Shown here: in pieces, positions 17,877 through 26,890 of the stretch
Position numbering within the stretch: position 1 is the stretch's first letter
Layout: each line of letters begins with the position of its first letter
Assembly: GCA_021414205.1 (NCBI GenBank)
Contig: JAIOOW010000003.1
Location: 259,370 to 300,364, forward strand
Source of the DNA: Candidatus Anderseniibacteriota bacterium
GTDB taxonomy: Bacteria > Patescibacteriota > Andersenbacteria > UBA10190
Direction: 5' to 3'
DNA length: 40,995 nucleotides
Notes under the pieces: model-generated
The model's input: the letters and a program-made list of their open reading frames with translations, nothing else
Database searches by the model: none
Told to the model about the DNA's origin: nothing
Translations under genes and position numbers: made by a program

Positions 17877-18265
17877 TTTAGTGTCGACAATATTTTCGTT
17901 GCCTTGGTAACGTCGTTTTGAATTGCGGAAATTAATTCTTCGCTTGATGCAAATTTTTGCACATCTCGAACCTTCTCTATAACAGTAAACGAGATTTTTT
18001 CACCGTATAAATTTCGCGGTTGAAAATGTATAATATGCAGTTCTACTGACGAAGATGCGCCTGGGAATGTTGGGCGCGGGCCTACGTGAAGTGCTCCCGC
18101 ATAGAGGGTCGGGTCGCCTGCGATCATTGCCCGAGTCGCAAATACGCCTTCTTCTAACTCTACCGAACTATCATCGAGCGTAATATTCGCAGTAGGAAAG
18201 CCGAGGCCTGTTCCGCGCTGATCGCCCTTTTCAACAACTCCAGAATGCCATGTTCCAGTAAACAT
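17873..18265 (-). CDS. Stand-alone riboflavin kinase (RibF C-terminal domain only)
   Basis: [11 protein letters not shown]...[10 protein letters not shown]...HVGPRPTF...[28 protein letters not shown]. Confidence 0.85.
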   Translation of the reverse strand: MFTGTWHSGVVEKGDQRGTGLGFPTANITLDDSSVELEEGVFATRAMIAGDPTLYAGALHVGPRPTFPGASSSVELHIIHFQPRNLYGEKISFTVIEKVRDVQKFASSEELISAIQNDVTKATKILSTLN

Positions 18266-18289
18266 ACAACATACGGTATAGTTATTCGT

Positions 18290-19306
18290 ATGGATATACA
18301 AACATTACTAGCTGTTATTATTGCGCTTGGGGTCGGCGTGGCAATTATGTGGTTTATGAATAAGAAAAAAGAAGGTATTGACCCAATGCAGGTACAAATG
18401 CTGGAGCAGATGAATAGAATGCAGGAGCAGATTGACCGGCGCCTTGTGGAGCAAGTGCGAGCTACGAATGAAAGCAAAGACTTTATGGTAAGCAGATTAA
18501 GTTCTGCTGAGCGAACGGTTGCATCAGTAAGTGCAGGATTAGGGAAGTTGGAGCAGGCAACAGCAACTTTGCAAAAAACGAGCAATGAAATTGTGTCGTT
18601 TCAACATTTATTAAAAGCGCCCAAGATTCGCGGAAGTTTCGGAGAAGTATTATTAGGAAATTTATTAGCAGATGTATTGCCGGCTGATCGATATGAATTG
18701 CAGTATACGTATGCGGATAGCAGGGAAATTGCTGATGCTATTATCCGCTTGCAAGATGGATACATAGTGGCAGTGGATGCGAAATTTCCGTTTGCAAACT
18801 ACGAAGCATTTATGAAGGAGCAGGATAAAGATTCGCGAGCGAGCCTGAGAAAAACATTTATTCGCGATGTGAAAAAGCATATTTCAGATATTTCTCAGAA
18901 ATATATTTCTTCTCACGAAAAAACGCTTGATTATGCATTTATGTACATTCCAATAGAAGGTGTGTACTACGAAACAATGGTGCACGATGAAGACGGTGCG
19001 TCATTATGGGAATTCTGTTTAGCAAACAAAGTTGTTCCGGTATCACCCAATAGTTTCTTGGCATATTTGCAGACGGTGCTCGTTGGTCTTCGAGGCATGA
19101 AAATAGAGCAAAAGACGCAAGAAATTCTCCAGTACATCGGAACGCTTCGTCAGGATTTCGGCAAATTCTCAGAAGATTTTGTTACAGTAGGTAAGCACTT
19201 AAGCAATGCAAAGACCAAATATGACGATTCAAATAGGCGATTAGACAAGCTTTCGAATAGGTTTGAACAGATTGACGGCGGAGACGACGTGGTGAAGTTG
19301 AATTAG
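18290..19306 (+). CDS. rmuC: DNA recombination protein RmuC
   Basis: RGSFGEVLLGNLLADVLP...VAVDAKFPFANYEAF...DYAFMYIPIEGVYYETM. Confidence 0.9.
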   Translation: MDIQTLLAVIIALGVGVAIMWFMNKKKEGIDPMQVQMLEQMNRMQEQIDRRLVEQVRATNESKDFMVSRLSSAERTVASVSAGLGKLEQATATLQKTSNEIVSFQHLLKAPKIRGSFGEVLLGNLLADVLPADRYELQYTYADSREIADAIIRLQDGYIVAVDAKFPFANYEAFMKEQDKDSRASLRKTFIRDVKKHISDISQKYISSHEKTLDYAFMYIPIEGVYYETMVHDEDGASLWEFCLANKVVPVSPNSFLAYLQTVLVGLRGMKIEQKTQEILQYIGTLRQDFGKFSEDFVTVGKHLSNAKTKYDDSNRRLDKLSNRFEQIDGGDDVVKLN

Positions 19307-19346
19307 TGTATATTGGCTTAATAAAGAGTAATATAATCTATTTATA

Positions 19347-19375
19347 TTGACAAAATTATAAAATAGGAGTATATT
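19347..19375 (+). promoter_or_regulatory. Predicted promoter TTGACA-17-TATATT
   Basis: TTGACA AAATTATAAAATAGGAG TATATT; matches 6740-6768. Confidence 0.7.
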
Positions 19376-19424
19376 AATTGAGCACGGTAACTCCAGCTCA
19401 TTTGAACACAAGGAAAGATTGGTT

Positions 19425-19670
19425 ATGGCTACTGCAGTAATGACTCTTTGGGAAACGGCCCCAGTTGCTGAATTGAAAAGAAGAATTCGGGAGCTCATGG
19501 ATGAAACGAAATCAGATGACGCGTTCCGAGACGCAATTATTCAGGAGTTTGGATACTCTGGAAAAAGATCGACTATCTTGATCGATGGAGAACGCTCGTC
19601 GAATGGATTCCCAACGACAATGAGCGTGATTTTGAGTCATGAACCTGAGCCAATCATTGTCAGCAAGTAA
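19425..19670 (+). CDS. Small hypothetical protein
   Basis: Own promoter, SD AAGGAAAG, downstream terminator. Confidence 0.55.
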   Translation: MATAVMTLWETAPVAELKRRIRELMDETKSDDAFRDAIIQEFGYSGKRSTILIDGERSSNGFPTTMSVILSHEPEPIIVSK

Positions 19671-19749
19671 GCGTTGTTCATTCAACCCGCTAAGGCGTCG
19701 GCATAAAGGAATTCGCCGATTGCAATACATCACTTAGCGGCAAGCCAAT

Positions 19750-19785
19750 CAGCCCACGTGGATTTTCACGGGGCTGTTTTTATTT
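19750..19785 (+). terminator. Rho-independent terminator
   Basis: CAGCCCACGTG-GATTTT-CACGGGGCTG then TTTTTATTT. Confidence 0.8.
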
Positions 19786-19852
19786 ACCAAATTGTTTCAT
19801 ACTAAAGGTAGTTTCAGGTTTCGAGGTTCTTTTTTTAGAACGGGAGGATGCC

Positions 19853-20032
19853 GTGTGGAAACTGATCACGTCTGTTGTCTCGCTTGTATCAATTGGAACG
19901 GGTGCGTCCGCGCTTATTGATGGCGCTTCCGTGCCGATGACGCACTTGGCATTGATGTTCGTGGAAGTGGTGATATTCGTTATGGGGGTATTCATTCACT
20001 TCTGCATGCCGCCGTCCAACCAAGTAGCGTGA
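19853..20032 (+). CDS. 59-aa small membrane protein, GTG start, not in ORF track
   Basis: SD GGGAGG; VWKLITSVVSLVSIGTGASALIDGASVPMTHLALMFVEVVIFVMGVFIHFCMPPSNQVA*; followed by a terminator. Confidence 0.6.
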   Translation: MWKLITSVVSLVSIGTGASALIDGASVPMTHLALMFVEVVIFVMGVFIHFCMPPSNQVA

Positions 20033-20060
20033 AGCATGCGCGTTGCGCCGTACTACAACA

Positions 20061-20096
20061 AAAGCCGCTGAGGGTTTCCTCAACGGCTTTATTTTT
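20061..20096 (+). terminator. Terminator between the small ORF and convergent lexA
   Basis: AAAGCCGCTGAGG-GTTT-CCTCAACGGCTTT then ATTTTTAT. Confidence 0.85.
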
Positions 20097-20099
20097 ATA

Positions 20100-20720
20100 T
20101 TACGCCTTCTCTTCGTATCTCCTGATGACTCCTCGTACGATTCCTTGGATAGTCGGATTTTTTACGTAAATCGGTTTCATCTTTTTATTTGCAGGTTGCA
20201 GGCGGATTCTCGTCTTTTCTCGGTAGTATCGTTTTAATGTTGCGTTTTCATTATCAACAAGCGCCACAACAACGTCACCGTTCTTCGGATAAAAGTTTCG
20301 TTCGATTATAACGAAGTCGCCATTTAAAATACCGTCATCGATCATGGATTCGCCCTTCACGCGTAGCGCGTAGCAGTTTAAATTAGGAAGCAGTTCGAGC
20401 GGTACGGTAATAGATTCTCGCTCTTCGATTGCTTCAATTGGCGAGCCCGCTGCAATCATTCCAACTAACGGAATTTCAATGCCTTTTGTAAAAATATTGG
20501 ACTTGTTTGTAAGTTCTACGGATCGCATTTCTCCGTTGCGGATCTTAAGGTATCCCTTATCTTTTAATTGCTGTACGTGTGCGTACGCAGTTGCGGGAGA
20601 TTTAATTCCCATTGCCTTCATGATGTCTCGGTAGCTGGGTGCGTAGTTATGTGTTCCTAAAAATGCTCGAATCGCATCGAGTGCTTCGCTTTGTTTTTTG
20701 CTGAGGTCTGAAAGTGCCAT
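20100..20720 (-). CDS. lexA: SOS repressor LexA
   Basis: N-terminal wHTH, cleavage region VGMIAAGSP, catalytic GESM...Ser and VDNENATLKR Lys. Start 20720 fits -10 TATACT plus 6 nt. Confidence 0.93.
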   Translation of the reverse strand: MALSDLSKKQSEALDAIRAFLGTHNYAPSYRDIMKAMGIKSPATAYAHVQQLKDKGYLKIRNGEMRSVELTNKSNIFTKGIEIPLVGMIAAGSPIEAIEERESITVPLELLPNLNCYALRVKGESMIDDGILNGDFVIIERNFYPKNGDVVVALVDNENATLKRYYREKTRIRLQPANKKMKPIYVKNPTIQGIVRGVIRRYEEKA

Positions 20721-20812
20721 ACGAACAGTATACCAACAAACAGAAAAAAGCATGCATCACCTTTTCCACATATGATCTTGGAATTTTTTGAAAAGCAGGT
20801 AGTATTGTGCGT

Positions 20813-21280
20813 ATGCGAGTGGTTCTAGATACCAATGTTCTTATCGACGGCTTTAATGACGATTTTTGCTCTGAGGCAAAGCTTATTGATGCTGTCACGG
20901 CAGGGGACCTCACGGCCATTGCTTCATCTAAAATGGTGAATGAATACCGCCTTATTTTGCGAAGGCTTATAGACGATCGGGAGTATCGGACAAAGCTGGA
21001 GAACTTTTTTGCGATGCTAGAAGATGTAGATCCGGAATACGTTGATGCCGTTATAGATGACGAAGAGGACTTAAAATTCCTGGAAGCGGCAATCGGCGGA
21101 GAGGCGGATGCAGTAGTGACATCTGACAAACATTTGCTCGATGTGGGGGAAGTTGATGGTGTTCGTGTTATTACGCCGGATGAGGCATGGAGGCGTGCGG
21201 AAGATGAAGCAGGCGGCGCGCAGGAATGGAACAGTCTTGTGCAAGGGTGGGGAATTAATTCTCACGATAAAGAGGCCTAG
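20813..21280 (+). CDS. PIN-domain protein
   Basis: MRVVLDTNVLIDGF...EYRLILRRL...DDEEDLKFLEAAIGGEADAVVTSDKHLL. Confidence 0.8.
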   Translation: MRVVLDTNVLIDGFNDDFCSEAKLIDAVTAGDLTAIASSKMVNEYRLILRRLIDDREYRTKLENFFAMLEDVDPEYVDAVIDDEEDLKFLEAAIGGEADAVVTSDKHLLDVGEVDGVRVITPDEAWRRAEDEAGGAQEWNSLVQGWGINSHDKEA

Positions 21281-21281
21281 T

Positions 21282-22538
21282 GTGAACACTGCCACTATTT
21301 GGAAGGGGATTATTATGCTGGGGGCGCTTAGTCTTGTTCCGTGCTCTTCTTTTGCTGCACCGGCAACAGTGGATTATTCAAGTCAGATAGAAGAGAAGCA
21401 GCAGGAGATTGATGCGCTAAATAAGAAGATAGCGGACTTATCGAGTAAGCGTTCGCAAACTGCAAGCGAGGCAGATAAAATTGCGGTAACGCTTGAGCAA
21501 TTAAAAGCTGACCTGCAGCGCGCCAATGCGCAGTTAGCAAAAACGCAAGTCACTATATCGAATGTAAAATCGCAAAGCTCTGATACGAGTGCAAAGGTGA
21601 GCGATTTAGAAAAACAGATCAATGCAAAAAAGGAAGAATTAGATGCATTAGTGCGTCAGCTCTATGAATTTGAACAAGTTCCGCTCGTTCAAGTATTTTT
21701 CGATTCGCAAAGCTTAAGCGACGTGTTAAGTCAGCGCGATGCGTATGCCTTGCTGCAGCAGCGTGCCGTTGGCTTGCTTGCCGACATGCATAGTAAGCAA
21801 GACGATCTGCAGCAGCAAAAAAGCGAGCTTGATAAGCAGGCGGATGATTTGACGCAACTCCAGCAGCTGCAAGATGCTCAGGCGCAAGATTTGGCAGACA
21901 AGAAGAGTGCGCAGAAGCAATTTTTGCAGCAAAAACAACAGCAGCAGGCGCAATACGAAAGCTTGCTCGCTGACGCGCAAGCTGCTCGGGATGAAATTAA
22001 GAGGCAGGTGTTTACTCTGCAGAACGGGAGTATAAAAATTTCATTAAATACGGCAAATGACATGGCAAAATTTGCAGGCAAGGTTACGGGGGTTCGGCCC
22101 GCACTTATTATTGCAGTATTGAAAGTGGAGTCTGGTGTTGGTTCGAATTTGGGTTCAGGATCATTCCCTACTAACATGCCGCTTATAAGGAATCAAGAAG
22201 CATTTTTACGCATTACGAAAAAGCTTGGAATTGATCCGTATAAAGCACCGCTATCTCGAGCGGGCGCTATGGGGCCTGCGCAGATTATGCCGACCACATG
22301 GGAGGGTATGGAGCCTCGAATCGAGCAGCTGATGAATAAGCAGCCGGTGAACCCATACGAGCTCGCTGATGCATTCGTTGCAACAGGAATCTTTCTAGCG
22401 GATCGGGGTGCTGCCGACCCGGCACAAGAAGCAGAAGCGTTGCAGAAATATGTGGGCGGAATCTACTGGCAAGGGCAATCGTGGTATAGTGACAAGGTCT
22501 TAGCGGTTGCACGTGAATATGAAAATCAAGGGTTATAA
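21282..22538 (+). CDS. Secreted coiled-coil (PcsB/EnvC-like) plus lytic transglycosylase-like protein
   Basis: Signal-like N-term (GTG start), long Q/K coiled coil, C-terminal ALIIAVLKVESGVG...RAGAMGPAQIMPTTW. Confidence 0.75.
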   Translation: MNTATIWKGIIMLGALSLVPCSSFAAPATVDYSSQIEEKQQEIDALNKKIADLSSKRSQTASEADKIAVTLEQLKADLQRANAQLAKTQVTISNVKSQSSDTSAKVSDLEKQINAKKEELDALVRQLYEFEQVPLVQVFFDSQSLSDVLSQRDAYALLQQRAVGLLADMHSKQDDLQQQKSELDKQADDLTQLQQLQDAQAQDLADKKSAQKQFLQQKQQQQAQYESLLADAQAARDEIKRQVFTLQNGSIKISLNTANDMAKFAGKVTGVRPALIIAVLKVESGVGSNLGSGSFPTNMPLIRNQEAFLRITKKLGIDPYKAPLSRAGAMGPAQIMPTTWEGMEPRIEQLMNKQPVNPYELADAFVATGIFLADRGAADPAQEAEALQKYVGGIYWQGQSWYSDKVLAVAREYENQGL

Positions 22539-22863
22539 CCTGAAAGGCGTATCAGTCGTATTGGCCAGCAGCATCCTACTGAATCTTGTTCTTTGGATTC
22601 TCGTGTTAACGACGTTCCCTAAAGGCGACCCATCCGCAATTTTGCATTACACCGCCGGGGTGGGGATTGATTTTGTCGGAAGTCCATGGCAAATTTTCGT
22701 ATTGCCAAGCATCGGGCTTGCAATGCTTATTATTAACGTACTTCTCGGGCTATTCGTTCGGGCAGTAAGCGAAGTGGCGTTTTGGATATTTTGGACAAGT
22801 ATGCCTATCCTTGAGGCTATGTTAATCGGGACGTATATCATATTACTTCGGTTTAATTCGTAA
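22519..22863 (+). CDS. Small membrane protein
   Basis: Three hydrophobic segments; start overlaps the end of the upstream CDS. Confidence 0.6.
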   Translation: MKIKGYNLKGVSVVLASSILLNLVLWILVLTTFPKGDPSAILHYTAGVGIDFVGSPWQIFVLPSIGLAMLIINVLLGLFVRAVSEVAFWIFWTSMPILEAMLIGTYIILLRFNS

Positions 22864-22867
22864 CAAT

Positions 22868-24409
22868 ATGCAGCAGTTTGAAATTCAATTTGACGGTGTG
22901 GCGCTTCGGCGCAGGATGTGGGAAATTATTCCAGGGCTTTTGTCGTGGTCGACGTTAATAGGGCTTGGCTTACTAGCATTTGCTATTCCGTATTGGATTG
23001 CAATTTTTGTGATTGCGTACGACGTGTATTTGCTCGTGAGGATCGTATATATGTCGGTACATCTGTTGTATGCATATCGGAGATTAAACGAATATAAGCA
23101 TGTTGATTGGATACGGAAGCTACAGGAAGAAAAAGCGGACATGGATTGGAATAAGATTCAGCACATTATCGTTATCCCTACGTACGATGAATCGTTGCAT
23201 GTGTTGCGCACGTCTATTAGCGCGCTCGCGAAAACGGATTTCCCCCATGATCGCATGCACGTTGTGATCGGATTTGAAGATAGGGCAGGAGAGTCCGCAA
23301 AAAAACGAGCCGCGGCGCTGAAAAAGCAATTCGGAACAACATTTGGAACATTTATTACATCGTTCCATCCGGATGGAATTCCTGGGGAGAAGAAAGTAAA
23401 GAGCGCCAATGCTACGTGGGCAATTCAGCAAATGGAAGAGAGTTTAAAAAAGAAGCGTATAAAAGACGAATATATTCTTGTCAGTAATTTTGACAGCGAC
23501 ACTGTTGTGTCCGCAGAATATTTTTCATACCTAACGTACGCATTCCTGCATGCGGAGAATCCGTACCAGGCAAGTTATCAGCCTATTCCGGTATATAACA
23601 ACAATTTATGGGATGCTCCGTCGTTTTCACGAGTTATTGCAATGGGGTCTACGTTCTGGCAGATGATCGAATCGACGCGTCCGGAGCGCTTGGTGACGTT
23701 TTCGAGCCATTCGATGACGCTTGTTGCGTTGAAGAAGGTTGGATACTGGCAGCGAGATGTTATTTCAGAAGACTCTCGTATCTTTTGGCAGTGCTTGCTG
23801 ACGCATAACGGCAACTATAGGACTGTGCCCTTATATATCACTGTTTCCATGGACGCTGCACTTGCGCCGTCGTGGTGGAAAACATTAATGAATCAGTATA
23901 AGCAGAAGCGTCGCTGGGCATGGGGTATTGAGAATTTTCCATTTTTAATGGAAGGGTTTATTAAAAATAAAAAAATTCCTTTATCAACAAAATGGACATA
24001 TACATGGCGAACGTTGGAAGGGCATTACTCGTGGGCTACTGCAGCAATCATTGTTGCGGTACTCGGTTGGATCCCGGTATTGTTCGGAAATCCAAGTTTT
24101 CATGAAACATTTTTGTCGTATAGCTTGCCGTTTATGACGCGCACACTGATGACGATAGCCATGTCCGGATTGATCATATCTGCAACGCTGACTATTTTAT
24201 TGCTCCCGCATAAGCCGAAGCATTATGGGCCATGGAGGTATGCATTGATTATTTTGCAGTGGGCATTGGTTCCGCTTATTGCAACATTACTTTCTGCATT
24301 CCCCGCGCTCGATTCCGAAACCCGATTGATGTTGGGGCGAGATTTGAATTTTAACGTTATGCAAAAAACACGAAAGCGCGTGACTCGTAAGGGTATAGAA
24401 ACAGTATGA
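22868..24409 (+). CDS. Membrane-bound family 2 glycosyltransferase
   Basis: HIIVIPTYDESLHVLRTSI, FDSD, QYKQKRRWAWG (QxxRW-like), flanking TM helices. Confidence 0.85.
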   Translation: MQQFEIQFDGVALRRRMWEIIPGLLSWSTLIGLGLLAFAIPYWIAIFVIAYDVYLLVRIVYMSVHLLYAYRRLNEYKHVDWIRKLQEEKADMDWNKIQHIIVIPTYDESLHVLRTSISALAKTDFPHDRMHVVIGFEDRAGESAKKRAAALKKQFGTTFGTFITSFHPDGIPGEKKVKSANATWAIQQMEESLKKKRIKDEYILVSNFDSDTVVSAEYFSYLTYAFLHAENPYQASYQPIPVYNNNLWDAPSFSRVIAMGSTFWQMIESTRPERLVTFSSHSMTLVALKKVGYWQRDVISEDSRIFWQCLLTHNGNYRTVPLYITVSMDAALAPSWWKTLMNQYKQKRRWAWGIENFPFLMEGFIKNKKIPLSTKWTYTWRTLEGHYSWATAAIIVAVLGWIPVLFGNPSFHETFLSYSLPFMTRTLMTIAMSGLIISATLTILLLPHKPKHYGPWRYALIILQWALVPLIATLLSAFPALDSETRLMLGRDLNFNVMQKTRKRVTRKGIETV

Positions 24410-25404
24410 TATTTGATACGACAATTGTAACGCCTGGGCATGCAGTGCTTGGCGGGGTGTTGTTCTGCATAACTAATCTCGCGCTCTTTCTTTTTATCCG
24501 ATCTAGGATTAAGAGCTTTTCCGTATATGGGATGCGCGGAACGTACTATGCAGGGTGGGTGCTTGCTACTGTCGTAAGCGTTGCTGCCGTATTTCAGCTC
24601 ACGTCTTTTCGTATGGCGATAGGGTTATTGATTGCTGCGGCATGCATTATTGCATTCGGCACAATTGATGAAAAGAAAAATCTTCCCGCTTGGGAGCAGC
24701 TTGCGATGCAGGCGTTCATAGTCTGCATAGTGATGTACTTTGGCTGGAGGATTCCGTATGTCACAAATATTTTTCATGGTGGCATAGTATTTTTAGGAGT
24801 AGTTTTAGGTTCGGTTTTTACATTTCTTTGGGTACTCGCCTGCATGAACGCGGTAAATTTTCTTGATGGAACGGACGGGTTGGCGCCTGCCGTAACTGCA
24901 ATAGCATGCATTGCCCTTGCCGGAATTAGCCTGCTTCCGGCGACGCAAGATGCTCAAACGTTTGTGTTGGCAATTATTGGTTTTGCCGGAATTGCGGGAT
25001 TCTTCGTATGGAATGCTCCGCCTGCTCGCGTGTATTTAGGAACTACTGGCAGTTGGTTTATAGGGCTATATGTGGCATTGGTTGCGATGATCGGCGGAGG
25101 GAAAATAAGCACGACGCTCATTGTTCTTGCGATACCCATGCTTGATGCACTATTTGTTGTTGCGTATCGAACGTATATGAGGAAGTTCCCGTGGACAGGA
25201 GATACCGTGTCGCACCTGCATCATCGCTTGAGCCGTGCAGGGCTGGGCAAGTGGAGTATCGTATTTTATTGCAGTGCGGGTACGGTGATATTGGGATATA
25301 TCGGCGTTGTGGCATCAACGAATACTAAAATTATTGCATTCGGTATTATTGCGCTATTATTTTTTATCGCAAGTGCGCGTATGATGAAGAGAGTATCTCT
25401 ATGA
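24406..25404 (+). CDS. WecA/MraY-family phosphoglycosyltransferase-like protein, atypical active-site motifs
   Basis: NAVNFLDGTDGLAPAV, YLGTTGSWFIG, DTVSHLHHRLSRAGLG; polytopic. Confidence 0.8.
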   Translation: MIFDTTIVTPGHAVLGGVLFCITNLALFLFIRSRIKSFSVYGMRGTYYAGWVLATVVSVAAVFQLTSFRMAIGLLIAAACIIAFGTIDEKKNLPAWEQLAMQAFIVCIVMYFGWRIPYVTNIFHGGIVFLGVVLGSVFTFLWVLACMNAVNFLDGTDGLAPAVTAIACIALAGISLLPATQDAQTFVLAIIGFAGIAGFFVWNAPPARVYLGTTGSWFIGLYVALVAMIGGGKISTTLIVLAIPMLDALFVVAYRTYMRKFPWTGDTVSHLHHRLSRAGLGKWSIVFYCSAGTVILGYIGVVASTNTKIIAFGIIALLFFIASARMMKRVSL

Positions 25405-25874
25405 GAATGTTACCTGTATGCATTGCGATTTGTGCAATTATTGCATTACCCGTGTTTGCATATTTTTTATTTACGAAACCGACATTGTGCGGAACAGGGC
25501 ACACAGCTCTTTTAAGAACTTCAAAACAAACTCTGCAAGTTTCTATCGCAAGCACGGAGGATCAGCAGAGAAAAGGCCTTGGCGGATGCAAAATGCTGGC
25601 GCGCAAGACGGGCATGTATTTCCCCTTTTCCGTAACCGGTCCGCAGACGTTTTGGATGAAAGGCATGGTTATTCCTCTTGATATGGTGTGGCTGAAGGGC
25701 GGGAGGGTCGTCGGTACTACGCCCAATATTCCATTCCCATCTCCGGACGTCAAAGATGCATTTTTGCCGTTATACCACAGCCCTCAAGACGTGGATGCGG
25801 TTCTTGAAATACCGGCAGGAACGGCAGATTCCTACGGGCTTACTAAAGGTTCCCAGGTAGTGCTGGTGAATTAA
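25401..25874 (+). CDS. DUF192 family protein
   Basis: VSIASTEDQQRKGLGGCKML..KTGMYFPF...FWMKGMVIPLDMVWL..GRVV. Confidence 0.88.
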   Translation: MRMLPVCIAICAIIALPVFAYFLFTKPTLCGTGHTALLRTSKQTLQVSIASTEDQQRKGLGGCKMLARKTGMYFPFSVTGPQTFWMKGMVIPLDMVWLKGGRVVGTTPNIPFPSPDVKDAFLPLYHSPQDVDAVLEIPAGTADSYGLTKGSQVVLVN

Positions 25875-25933
25875 GGGGAAGTCAGTAGAGTAGATTTGAC
25901 TTATAACCCGTTATCTGCAAAAATACATAAATT

Positions 25934-26260
25934 ATGAAAACAGCAGTGATTAAAGCAGGCGGAAGACAGTTTGTGGTCCACGAGGGCGACAAAGTTGTTA
26001 TGGACCGATTACCGTTAGAAGAAGGCGCTAAAACCGTTTTTTCTGAGGTATTACTTTTGGATGATGGCAAAAAAACGGAGCTTGGAGCACCTGTTCTTGC
26101 TGGTGTTTCTGTTGAAGCTACTGTTATTAAGCAGGCTCGACACAAGAAGATTCACGGTGTGAAAATGAAAGCAAAAAAGCGAAACGTGCACTATTTTGGC
26201 CACAAGCAGCACTATACAGAAGTTGAGATCGGAAAAATCGTAACAAAAGCAGCAAAGTAA
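25934..26260 (+). CDS. rplU: 50S ribosomal protein L21
   Basis: MKTAVIKAGGRQFVVHEGDKVVMDRL...KARHKKIHGVKMKAKKRNVHYFGHKQHYTEVEI pattern. Confidence 0.95.
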   Translation: MKTAVIKAGGRQFVVHEGDKVVMDRLPLEEGAKTVFSEVLLLDDGKKTELGAPVLAGVSVEATVIKQARHKKIHGVKMKAKKRNVHYFGHKQHYTEVEIGKIVTKAAK

Positions 26261-26263
26261 CAA

Positions 26264-26287
26264 AGAGCCCCGAAAGGGGTTCTTTTA
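26264..26287 (+). terminator. Terminator after rplU, overlapping the recR stop
   Basis: AGAGCCCC-GAAA-GGGGTTCT-TTTA. Confidence 0.8.
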
Positions 26288-26887
26288 TATCTTCGTCCGT
26301 CCTGAGAATGCAGATTGCAATGTGAGGGCGTCGGCGAATTCGATATCGCCACCTGTTGGTAAGCCTCGGGCTAAGCGGGTGACGGGAATATTAAAATCTT
26401 TTACATATGCCATCAAGTGGCGAGTTGTAGCTTCGCCTTCCATGTTATGTTCTAGCGCAATGATTAATTCTTGGACAGTGCCTTGTTGCAGGCGTTTTTG
26501 TAGTTCAGAAAAAGTCAGCTGATCAATCCCAACACCATCAATAGGAGAGAATAGACCGCCGAGTACGTGGTACAAGCCGTGATACGTTCCTGTTTTTTCA
26601 ATCGCATCTACATCGAGCGGGTCTTCGACGACGCATAGGATTGCTTGATCGCGTGAAGTATCTTTGCAGATTGCGCACTGGTCATCGTCAGATAATGAAA
26701 AGCATATAGAACATGTTTGTACTCTGTCGTGCAGAGTGGCAATGGATTCGGCAAGCTTTGCTGTAACGCCTCGTTGTTGGCGAAGGATGTGAAGCGCCAA
26801 GCGTTGTGCGGACTTTGTGCCGATTCCGGGTAAGCGTGTTAATTCTTGTGTTAACTCCCGGACTGCTTTTGGAAGGACTGCGGACAT
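26285..26887 (-). CDS. recR: Recombination protein RecR
   Basis: LPGIGTKSAQRLALHIL; Cys motif CSICFSLSDDDQCAIC; TGTYHGLYHVLGG. Confidence 0.95.
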   Translation of the reverse strand: MSAVLPKAVRELTQELTRLPGIGTKSAQRLALHILRQQRGVTAKLAESIATLHDRVQTCSICFSLSDDDQCAICKDTSRDQAILCVVEDPLDVDAIEKTGTYHGLYHVLGGLFSPIDGVGIDQLTFSELQKRLQQGTVQELIIALEHNMEGEATTRHLMAYVKDFNIPVTRLARGLPTGGDIEFADALTLQSAFSGRTKI

Positions 26888-26890
26888 ATG

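Noticed and set aside
20813-21280. PIN protein as part of a toxin-antitoxin pair
   Set aside because: No small antitoxin-like ORF directly upstream or downstream; neighbours are lexA (opposite strand) and a lytic transglycosylase.
25934-26287. Missing rpmA next to rplU as a notable loss
   Set aside because: Only adjacency can be judged in this window; rpmA may be elsewhere in the genome.
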